A stretch of 64,000 nt of DNA from Methylobacter luteus IMV-B-3098. GTDB lineage: Bacteria > Pseudomonadota > Gammaproteobacteria > Methylococcales > Methylomonadaceae. Each line of letters opens with the position of its first letter. Positions within the stretch are counted from its first letter, which is position 1. The translations under genes and the position numbers were made by a program. The notes beneath the pieces are model-generated. The model saw only the letters and a program-made list of their open reading frames with translations. It had not been told where the DNA came from and made no database searches. The stretch covers positions 2,167,754 through 2,231,753 of the forward strand of contig NZ_KE386569.1 in assembly GCF_000427625.1 (NCBI RefSeq). The letters run 5' to 3'. This document shows positions 40,197 through 48,400 of the stretch, one piece after another.

Positions 40197-41654
40197 ATGA
40201 ACAAAGCATCCCCCACCCTGGCCCACGGCTTCACACTGATTGAAATGACGGTCGTGCTGCTGATCATGACGCTGCTGGCCGGCGTCGCTATACGCGAAAC
40301 CAATAGCTTGAGTTTTCAGGTCCGCTACGAGCAGACCCGGGAGCGCCTGGAGCGCATCAGGGAAGCCATCCTCGGCAACCCCCGGCAGATCATCAACGGC
40401 CAGCAGGCGGTGAGCGGGTTTGTGGCGGATATGGGGCGGTTGCCGGTAGATTTGCATGAGTTGTTGGAGCAAAACTTTTGTTCTGATCGAACGTATTCAA
40501 CTCAAGCAACTTGTGAAGCGGCTGGCAAAATATGGAAACCCCAGCCAGATTGGGCATTTGATTCTGCTAGCGGCCTTTGGTACGGATGGCGCGGACCTTA
40601 TCTGAATATTTCCGGCAGCGCATTGGATGATGATGCTTTTGTTGACGGCTGGGGAAATGAAGCGGCGGCGAAGACTGATCAAAATTATGGCTGGTGGTTC
40701 TTTGATTTGTTCAGTCTTACAAGCAACGCATTAGACAGTGGCAATCTGATTGTTCAAAGCTTTGGTAAAAATCATCAAAAGGACAACTCTATTCCAACAA
40801 CTGAAGACTATGAAAATGATTACCCTTCTAATAATCACTCGAATGGTACAGTCTTTTACCCCAATCCTGTTGCGCGCCAACAGGATTGGCTAGTCAATAT
40901 TTCCGGAGGAGTTAATGTCAATTTCATAAAATCAACTGAAAAATTACCACCTGTTTCGGTTTGTTCAGATCCAACAAAAATAACTAAAGAAACTTGTCCA
41001 GAACCTGAAGCATGGTATGGAGGTTGTAACAAAGCAGGCTATTACAATAAATCTAGTTGCGAGGATCTATCAGTATCAGGAACATGGTCTTTTTGTTCCG
41101 AAGCAAGCTATATAACCAGATCAACTTGTGAATCAGCAGGTAAAATCTGGTATGGCGAAGGTTTTGGTTGTTCCGACCAATCCAAATCTAACAAAGCATT
41201 GTGTACTGGTACTTGGCGCAGTTGCACCGATGACGGAACAATAACAACTGAAAACGAATGTTTAAGCGCTGATCAAATATGGTATGGGAACAATATTTTT
41301 TCTATTAATACCTCATCCGATTTACGAATTTGTATGAAAATTTTCTATAGAAAATCAGATTCTTCTATCGGAGTACTGATTAGTGATGAAGATATAACCA
41401 ATGACGCAACAACTGTGAATTATGATTCCAAATCAATTATTGCAGATGGCAGTTTTCAAACAATCAGGTTTACAAATTTTAGAGACTCAAGCAGCAATAG
41501 CTTAGTTACAGATATACCGATTGGAACCAACGCTATAGGTATATATAGACACAATGGAATAATCTGCACCGATACACATTACCCCGCCGACCGCCAAAAT
41601 CCAATTCAGGTGGATTTCCACCCGCGCGCCGGTTTGCCGGTCATCAATTGGTAA
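40197..41654 (+). CDS. Chimeric prepilin with Cys-rich repeats
   Basis: A 485-residue protein. The leader ends in G before FTLIEMTVVLLIMTLLAGVA, a standard class III helix with Glu5. From residue about 92 the base composition drops sharply to AT-rich and stays so until about 41575, then returns to GC-rich for the last 25 residues. The AT-rich part encodes repeated units of the form C-S-x(4)-T-x(3)-C-x(3)-G-x-W (for example CSEASYITRSTCESAGKIW). The conserved ends suggest a swapped cassette inside a pilin frame. It may be a tip or adhesin-type pilin. Confidence 0.8.
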   Translation: MNKASPTLAHGFTLIEMTVVLLIMTLLAGVAIRETNSLSFQVRYEQTRERLERIREAILGNPRQIINGQQAVSGFVADMGRLPVDLHELLEQNFCSDRTYSTQATCEAAGKIWKPQPDWAFDSASGLWYGWRGPYLNISGSALDDDAFVDGWGNEAAAKTDQNYGWWFFDLFSLTSNALDSGNLIVQSFGKNHQKDNSIPTTEDYENDYPSNNHSNGTVFYPNPVARQQDWLVNISGGVNVNFIKSTEKLPPVSVCSDPTKITKETCPEPEAWYGGCNKAGYYNKSSCEDLSVSGTWSFCSEASYITRSTCESAGKIWYGEGFGCSDQSKSNKALCTGTWRSCTDDGTITTENECLSADQIWYGNNIFSINTSSDLRICMKIFYRKSDSSIGVLISDEDITNDATTVNYDSKSIIADGSFQTIRFTNFRDSSSNSLVTDIPIGTNAIGIYRHNGIICTDTHYPADRQNPIQVDFHPRAGLPVINW

Positions 41655-41685
41655 AATGTCAAAATTGGTCTTTAATTTTATATTT

Positions 41686-41769
41686 TAGTGCGAATGAATT
41701 CGCACCTACATGGTATGGAGCGCGCATGCCGTAAGGCATGTGTCCCGTAGGGTCGAATTCATTCGACCC
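41686..41769. repeat. REP-like palindrome pair before the RAYT gene
   Basis: TAGTGCGAATGAATTCGCAC with CTAC (41686-41709) and GTAGGGTCGAATTCATTCGA with CCC (41747-41769). They use the same two cores as the pairs at 25591/25673, 42296/42366, 55427/55469 and 58745/58829. Confidence 0.85.
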
Positions 41770-41802
41770 GAAACCCAACCGGTGTAAACAAGGAGTAAAG
41801 CG

Positions 41803-42234
41803 ATGGCATATGACGATTTGCGTAAAGGCCGGGTCAGCATCCCGGGCCAGATTTATTTCATCACCACGGTAACGGCCAACCGGGAACCATTATTCCGGTG
41901 TTTGTACACGGGCCGTTTGGTAGTCGATGAAATGCGCCGAAGCGAAATTGAAGGCCGTCTGACCACATTGGCCTGGGTATTGATGCCGGATCATCTGCAT
42001 TGGCTGGTAGCCTTGGGAGACCATACTGAATTATCGGCAGCGGTCAAAATCTTCAAGGCATCGTCGGCGCGGCGCGTCAATGATTTCCTGCAGCGACGCG
42101 GATCGCTCTGGCAAAGGGCTTATTACGATCATGCCCCGCGCGGCAATGAGGATATTAAAGAAATCGCGCGCTATATCGTGGCCAATCCGTTGCGCGCGGG
42201 TTTGGCCGAACACATTGGCGACTATGCCTTATAG
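41803..42234 (+). CDS. REP-associated tyrosine transposase (RAYT, Y1 family)
   Basis: A 143-residue single-strand transposase of the IS200-like TnpA/RAYT family. It has the HUH metal site in MPDHLHWLV (near residue 65) and the catalytic tyrosine in ARYIVANPLRAGL (near 125). The GQIYFITTVTANREPLF start is typical of RAYTs. RAYTs cut and mobilise REP palindromes in E. coli and Pseudomonas. Here palindrome pairs flank the gene on both sides within 120 bp, and the same cores are spread through the window. It separates two prepilin genes. Confidence 0.9.
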   Translation: MAYDDLRKGRVSIPGQIYFITTVTANREPLFRCLYTGRLVVDEMRRSEIEGRLTTLAWVLMPDHLHWLVALGDHTELSAAVKIFKASSARRVNDFLQRRGSLWQRAYYDHAPRGNEDIKEIARYIVANPLRAGLAEHIGDYAL

Positions 42235-42248
42235 GATGCGGTATGGTT

Positions 42249-42388
42249 GTAGGGTATTCGACCCGAGGCGGCACCTTCGCATTGACATTGACATTTAGTG
42301 CGAATACCCATAGGGCACAAGTGAATTCGCATCTACGTGGATTATCCGTGCCTCCGGCCAATTCTGTAGGGTCGAATTAATTCGACCC
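42249..42388. repeat. REP-like palindromes after the RAYT gene
   Basis: A degenerate GTAGGGTATTCGACCC at 42249-42264, a GTGCGAAT core element (42296-42336) with an internal ACCCATAGGGCACAAGTG spacer, and GTAGGGTCGAATTAATTCGA plus CCC at 42366-42388, just upstream of the third prepilin gene. Confidence 0.85.
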
Positions 42389-42404
42389 GAAACATAACTA
42401 CAAC

Positions 42405-43139
42405 ATGAAGAGCAATATGATGAAACGGTTCCATAAAACACTGCAATCAGGCATGACGCTGTTGGAAATAACGGTAGTGCTGCTGGTGCTGATCGCACTG
42501 GCCGGCCTTGTTGTACCTTATGTTGGCGGCACGGGCGGCGCAGCCATGTGTAAGGCGACCGATGCGACCCTGCAGGCCGTCAAGCAGGCGATCATGGGCG
42601 GCAAGGCGGGGCCTGGCTATTATGCCGATACACTGGGCACTTACCCTAAGGCCAGTCAGGCAAGCACTGACACTGCCTACAATCTGAAATATCTGTTCGA
42701 GAAAGGCTCATGGCCGGACTACAACCCCAAAACCGGCGTGGGCTGGCGCGGACCGTACCTGTCAACCGGCGGTCCCGTTAGCGGTACTCTCCTGCATGAT
42801 AGTTTCGGAACGGTTTTTAATCCTGCCGCTCCTGCAACCGATGCTTATGTGCATGTCGATATAACGACCGATACCGGCGAACATATTTTTGATGGCTGGC
42901 ACCGGCCGATTGTGTTGCAAATACCCTATTATGACGATGATGACGAGGGACCTAATACCGCTGATTATCATCCGGAAAATGCCAGATTGGTCTCCGCAGG
43001 CCCCGGCAACGGCCTCGGATCTGATGAAGCTGGAATTGATACCATCATTCAATCCCCTGACGCATCCGAGCGCGACGATGATCGCGTTTTATTTCTGAAC
43101 GGCCCCGACCTTGGCAAGAACAAGCCTTGTGATGAGTGA
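42405..43139 (+). CDS. Type IV prepilin-like protein (third)
   Basis: A 244-residue prepilin. The leader ends SG, then MTLLEITVVLLVLIALAGLV with Glu5. The globular domain includes WRGPYLSTGGPV, close to the WRGPYLNISGSA segment of the 40197 prepilin, a motif also seen in GspG-like pseudopilins, and acidic calcium-type stretches (PYYDDDDEGPNTADYHPEN). ATG at 42405, 42417 or 42420 could be the start. It was probably contiguous with the upstream prepilin before the RAYT/REP insertion. Confidence 0.85.
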   Translation: MKSNMMKRFHKTLQSGMTLLEITVVLLVLIALAGLVVPYVGGTGGAAMCKATDATLQAVKQAIMGGKAGPGYYADTLGTYPKASQASTDTAYNLKYLFEKGSWPDYNPKTGVGWRGPYLSTGGPVSGTLLHDSFGTVFNPAAPATDAYVHVDITTDTGEHIFDGWHRPIVLQIPYYDDDDEGPNTADYHPENARLVSAGPGNGLGSDEAGIDTIIQSPDASERDDDRVLFLNGPDLGKNKPCDE

Positions 43140-43173
43140 TAACCGCCAAGCCAACCAGTGCTGTCGTATGAAT

Positions 43174-43632
43174 CTACTCAGCGGTCGGAGGGTTTGACCT
43201 GGTTTCCTCTGTTCCCGCAGCATCGCCATAATAATCCAGCCCGGCAATCAGCCTCATGTTAACCTGATTGTGCGCTATGCCTAACCGTTTAAACGCGGCA
43301 TTCAGATCCATGCGTTTTATAGCGTCAACAGAGCCGTACCTAAAACTGAACAATTTGTTCTGCTTGCCGGCAGGAAAACCACGCATGATGGCGGCTATTT
43401 TCTCGTCGATGAGCTTGCGGGCGATCTTCAGCTCCGTTGCCGCCTCGGCTTTTAAGTCCGCTGGTATTTCATGATCGGCGTCAGTCGCTTCAACGGGCGG
43501 CGGCGGGTTCGCTTGTGCCTTGCGGCGTATCTCAGCCAGTTTTTTGCTGCCGCCCGGCTGCAAGACCAGACCTATTTCTTGGACCGAGGCCGCCGGCCGG
43601 CTTGATTCGGAGTTACTCTGTTTTTTATCCAT
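43174..43632 (-). CDS. Hypothetical cytoplasmic protein
   Basis: A 152-residue basic/acidic mixed protein without signal peptide or membrane helix. The first 60 residues look disordered (SNSESSRPAASVQE; NPPPPVEATDADHE). The rest is helical (ELKIARKLIDEKIAAIMRGF). No family recognised. It points toward the prepilin gene tail to tail. Confidence 0.5.
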   Translation of the reverse strand: MDKKQSNSESSRPAASVQEIGLVLQPGGSKKLAEIRRKAQANPPPPVEATDADHEIPADLKAEAATELKIARKLIDEKIAAIMRGFPAGKQNKLFSFRYGSVDAIKRMDLNAAFKRLGIAHNQVNMRLIAGLDYYGDAAGTEETRSNPPTAE

Positions 43633-43996
43633 CCTGTAGCCTGTCTATTAATTTTTCCTGTGCATTATAAACCACTACGGGGAAGGCAGAATGGCGTCTG
43701 GAACAGCAATCGAAGGCTCGAGGGAAAAATTCTCTTAATTCAAGCCCCGAAAGGTACGCACTGCGTACCCTACGGCTGTCAGGTGCAGTCCCATGAAGCC
43801 GGACGGGGCCTGCTGCCCCATCCGAAACGTTTGACGCTAGTCAAGAGCAGCCACTTATCCCAGACATCATGGAAACGTTAGGCCGGGGTTGCAAACCCCG
43901 GCCCGCTTGAAGGGGCCATATCGCCTTCGGAAAAGCCTGGCGGGAGTTTCGGGTCGAATGAATTCGACCCTACAGGTGAGGTCTGCGTGACTTCGG
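43633..43996. other. Gap with REP-like palindromes
   Basis: It holds GGTACGCA-c-TGCGTACCCTAC (43753-43773) and CGGGTCGAATGAATTCGACC with CTAC (43950-43973), the latter 24 bp after the end of the efflux-protein gene region. No gene is supported. The plus-strand frame at 43660-43881 crosses a palindrome and is not credible. Confidence 0.6.
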
Positions 43997-45427
43997 TTAC
44001 GATGCCTCCTGTGCGATTTCCGGCGACATGGCGTTCGCACCGCCCCCCAGCGCCTTGTAAAAGGCGATCAGATTCGTGGAAGTGTCCGCTTCGGAGCGGG
44101 CCAGCTCGATTTCGGCGGCGTACAGGGCGCGCTGGGCGTCCAGCACGTCCAGAAAGGTAATGACCCCTTCCTGATACCGCAACTGGGACAGCCGGACGGA
44201 TTCGCGCTGGTCCGCCACGGCGCGGGCCAGGGTTTGCCGGCGCACCTCTTCCTTCAGGTAGCGGGTCAGACTGGTTTCGGTCTCGCGAAGCGCTTCGAGC
44301 ACCGCCTTTTCATAGGCCAGATAGGCTTCCTTTTGCTGCGCCTCGGTCAGATCGATGCCGGCCTGGATGCGGCCGAAATTGAGCAGCGGCTGCAGCAGGT
44401 TGGCTGCGGTGCTGTAGGAGAAGGCCGCCGACTTGAACAGGCTTTCGATGTCGGTGTTGCGCAGCCCCAGAAAGGCCGACAGCGAGACTTTCGGAAACAG
44501 TTCTGCAATGGCCGCGCCTTGCATGGCGGTCGCGGCCGCGAGCCGACGCTCGGCGACGTGAATGTCGGGTCGCCAACGAATGGTTTCGGCTGGCGAAGTC
44601 AGCAGTTGCTGCGCCGGCGCCACCGGCAGTGCGGCTGATGCATTCAGTCCGCCGTCCAGTGCGCCGGGTTGCCGGCCGACCAGCACTTCCAGCTGCCTGA
44701 GCGTGGCAATCACCTCGGCTTCCAGTGCGGGAATCTGGGCGCTCGTGGTCTCGGCCTGAGCCCTCGCCCTCACTACGTCATGCCGCGTGCCGACGCCTTC
44801 ACTGAACAGTCTATCAGTCAGCTTCAGGGTGTGCCGCTGCGCTTCCAGGTTCGAGCGCGTGATCCGCAGCTGGTTCTGCAGGTTGCGGTATTCCACGTAA
44901 GAGCGGGCCAGTTCGGCCGTGAGCGTCACCAGCGCCTGGGCGTGTTCCTCCTTCGCCGCCTCCAGATCGGCGCTGGCCGACTCCAGTCGGCGCTGCAGGC
45001 GGCCGAACAGGTCGAGTTCCCATATGGCGTCGAAGCCCAGCTCGAACAGATTGAAACGGACACCTTTCGCATAAATGGGGGAAAGGTTCTGATGCCGCTG
45101 GCCGCCCGCACTGATGTCAATCTGCGGGAAAAGCTCGGCCCGGACCGAACGGCGATCGGCGCGGGCTTGATCGATGCGCGTCAGTGCTATCTTGAGGTCC
45201 AGATTGTCGGCCAGCGCCAGTTCCATCAGCCGATCCAGCTGGGGATCGCCGAAACTCTTCCACCAGCTCCTCAGTTTCTCCGGGGTTATGGGTTTCAGGC
45301 CCGCGCCGGCGTCCTTTTCAGCCTGCCAGCGATCCTGGAGGGCGAAAGAGGGTTCACGGTAATCGGGTCCCATGGTGCATCCGGCCAGACTGCACAGCAG
45401 CATTAAATAGCCGGCCTTAAGCGCCAT
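43997..45427 (-). CDS. NodT/OprM-type outer-membrane efflux lipoprotein
   Basis: A 476-residue TolC-superfamily channel. A lipoprotein signal ends in SLAGCTMGPDYREP, followed by two outer-membrane efflux repeats with long helices (QLDRLMELALADNLDLKIAL; RWRPDIHVAERRLAAATAMQ; RYQEGVITFLDVLDAQRALY). It forms the trimeric exit duct of tripartite pumps. Its ATG lies inside the last codons of the megasynthase gene (11-bp overlap), so the two are translationally coupled. This strongly suggests that it exports the pathway's product, probably with the HlyD/MFS pair at 55853-58516. Confidence 0.92.
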   Translation of the reverse strand: MALKAGYLMLLCSLAGCTMGPDYREPSFALQDRWQAEKDAGAGLKPITPEKLRSWWKSFGDPQLDRLMELALADNLDLKIALTRIDQARADRRSVRAELFPQIDISAGGQRHQNLSPIYAKGVRFNLFELGFDAIWELDLFGRLQRRLESASADLEAAKEEHAQALVTLTAELARSYVEYRNLQNQLRITRSNLEAQRHTLKLTDRLFSEGVGTRHDVVRARAQAETTSAQIPALEAEVIATLRQLEVLVGRQPGALDGGLNASAALPVAPAQQLLTSPAETIRWRPDIHVAERRLAAATAMQGAAIAELFPKVSLSAFLGLRNTDIESLFKSAAFSYSTAANLLQPLLNFGRIQAGIDLTEAQQKEAYLAYEKAVLEALRETETSLTRYLKEEVRRQTLARAVADQRESVRLSQLRYQEGVITFLDVLDAQRALYAAEIELARSEADTSTNLIAFYKALGGGANAMSPEIAQEAS

Positions 45428-48400
45428 AGTAGTGCCCTTCCGGAAGTTCCGGGCTGGAGCAGTGCCCGAGCTTCAGTTCTTTCAGCCATTGCGAGCAATA
45501 AGGTTCGGCGACGACGGAGAAATGGCCGCCGCCGGCATGGACGACCCTGACGTCGTCGTAGTAATCGTCCCAGCAGCCCGGTCTCAGCCAGCTCCCGCTC
45601 TCCTCGGCGATGATCAGCGTTGGCCGGTACGGCAATTTGCCGTGCGGATAGCGGTAATCGACGGCCAGCGACGTCTCGACCACATGCCACAAATCCAGAA
45701 AATAGTCGGGGGCAATGCCCATCGCCGTGTGCAGCAGTCTCGCCAATCCGGTTTTCCAGGCCGGATAAGGCTGGTTCTCCAGGATGGCTGTAATGGATGC
45801 CTCCTGGCCGGACGGATCGATGCCGGCATTTTCGAGAATCATCCGGCAGAAACCGATGACCGAGAGTTTGTCCATTTGCTTCGGCCAGCTGGCAATGCCG
45901 CTGTCTATCAACACCACGCTTTCGACCTGAATCCCGGTGTCCTGCAACTGCCTGAGCATCTCGTAAACCACGGTTCCGCCGTAGCTGTGGGCATAGAGCC
46001 TGATCGCGCCGCGCGGCTTAATGTCCCGGATCAGCGCGATGTTGTGGGCGGCCATTTCCTCCATCGAGCCGGCCGGCGCGCTGCCGGCGTAACCTTTCAT
46101 TTGCAGGCCGTACACCGGGCCGCTATCGCCGATTTGGGCCGCCAGTTGATGATAGCCGTCGCTCAGCCCCGGCATGCCCGGAATGATGAAGGTCGGAATG
46201 CCGTCGCGCAGTCTGGCGACACAGGGCGAGCCGGCCGGTTTTTCGCCGGCGTCGCCGATGCGGTCGGCCAGTTCGCGCACGGTCGGACATTGGATGATGT
46301 CGGCAACGCCGATTTGCGAGGACGGCAGTTGCTGATTGATTTTGTTGGCCAACTGTATCGACAGCAGGGAGTGGCCGCCAAGCTCGAAGAAGTTATCGTT
46401 GAGTCCGACGCGCGCAAGACCGAGCACGTCCTCCCAGATGCGGGCCAGTTCTCGTTCGACCGGGGTTTGCGGCGCGGCATAGTGCTCGCCGGCGTCGAAT
46501 TCAACCGGTGTCTGCTCCAGCTGCTTGCGGTCGATCTTGCCGTTGCTGGTCAGCGGCAAGGCTTCCAGACGGAAGAATCCGGCCGGCAGCATATAATCGG
46601 GCAGGCGGCGGCGCAATTGCTCGCGCAGTCCGTCTGCACCGATGGCCGCCGCGTCGGCCGTGTAATAGACCACCAGGCGGCCGTCGCCGGAACGGGGTCT
46701 TGCGATGACCGCTGCGGCGCTTTTCACGCCCGGCAACTCGGTCAGCGCATTTTCGATCTCGCCCAGTTCGACCCGGAAGCCGCGAATTTTGACCTGGTGA
46801 TCGGTTCTGCCCACATAGGCCAGCGTGCCGTCCGGCAGCCAGCGCGCCAGATCGCCGGTTTTGTACAGCTTGCCGGGCGCGTAAGGGTTGTCGATAAACT
46901 TCTCGGCGGTCAGCTCCGGATTGTTCAGATAACCCAGCGCCAGCCCCTCGCCGGCGATATGCAATTCGCCTGCTACGCCTATCGGCAATAGATCAAGGTG
47001 TTTGCCCAGCACATACAGGCGGGTGTTGGCGATGGGTTTGCCTATGGTCAGGCGCTGACCGGCGCCAAGCTCGGCGATCGCGGCATTGACGGTGTATTCG
47101 GTTGGGCCGTAGGCATTGAATAGCCTGACGCCGCGGTCCTGCACGGCTTGCAGCGTCGCCTCTGGCAGCGCCTCGCCGCCGAAGGAGATCAGGCGCAGCT
47201 GGCTGAATAGCTGCTGTTGCCGCTCCGGCTCCAGCGCGGCTATCACGCCGTAGAACTGCGGCGGGAGATTGAGTATCGTGACGCCGTTGTCGACGACGAC
47301 CCGATAGAAATTGTCCACTTCGATATCGGCGTCCTGACGGATCACGATGCCGGCGCCGGCCAATAAATACGGAAAGATTTCCTCCACCGACATATCGAAG
47401 CTCAGCGAGGCGAACTGCAGGATTCTGTCCTGGTCGGTAATGCCGTATTTTACGGTCATCGCATGGCAAAGATTCACCAGAGACCGGTGGGCGATCACCA
47501 CGCCTTTCGGGTTGCCGGTGCTGCCGGACGTGTAGATCACATAGGCCGGGTCCTGTGGACCGACCTCGCGGCGCAGTTCGATGTTACGGGGTATCTGATC
47601 GGTCCAGGCAGGGTCATCGACAGCCAGGGCCCGGCAGCCGCAGTCTGCTAATATGCCGGACAGATGCGGCTGCAGATGGGACTGGGTCAGCAAAAGGCTC
47701 ACACAGCCATCGGTCAGCATATAGCGGATTCTGTCCTCGCCGTTATGCGGATCGATGGGCAGGTAAGCCGCGCCGGCACGCAGCACACCCAGCACCGCAA
47801 CGATCATGTCCGCCGATCTATGCATGCACACCGCGACCAGCCGATCCGGCCCGATCCCCTGGGCTTGCAGGTAGATCGCCAGACGACGGCTGCGCTCCAA
47901 CAGGGCGCCATAGGCGATTTGCCGGCCGGCGAAAATCAGAGCCGTGTTGTCCTGCGTCCGGGCCGCCTGAGCTTCGAACAGTTCGTGAACGCAGTGCTGG
48001 CTCGGAAACTCGCTGGCGGTATCGTTGAAGCCATCCAGCAACAGGTTCAGCTCTTGTTCCGGCAGGCAGTCGTATTCGTCGATGCGCCGGCCGGGATCTT
48101 CGGCGATAGCCGCTATCAGCGTTTCCAGATAGCCCAGATGACGGCGGATCGTGTCGGCCTCGAACAGGTTGCGCTGGTATTTCAGATGCAGTTCCACGGT
48201 ATCGCGAAAATCGTAGACTTCCAGCATATAGCTGTCCATCGTTTCCTGATACACGTCGTAGCACAGCTCGACGCCGCCCAGCCGTTCATGGGTTCCGAGG
48301 ATGCCGTCGAAGATATTCTGGTAGGTAAAAGACACCGAAAACGGCACTTCGCTCGGGTTGAGCAGCGTGAGTCCCAGTTCGGGCATTATCCTGGCGAAAG

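Noticed and set aside
43660..43881. 73-codon plus-strand ORF
   Set aside because: It runs through a REP-like palindrome and has no ribosome site.
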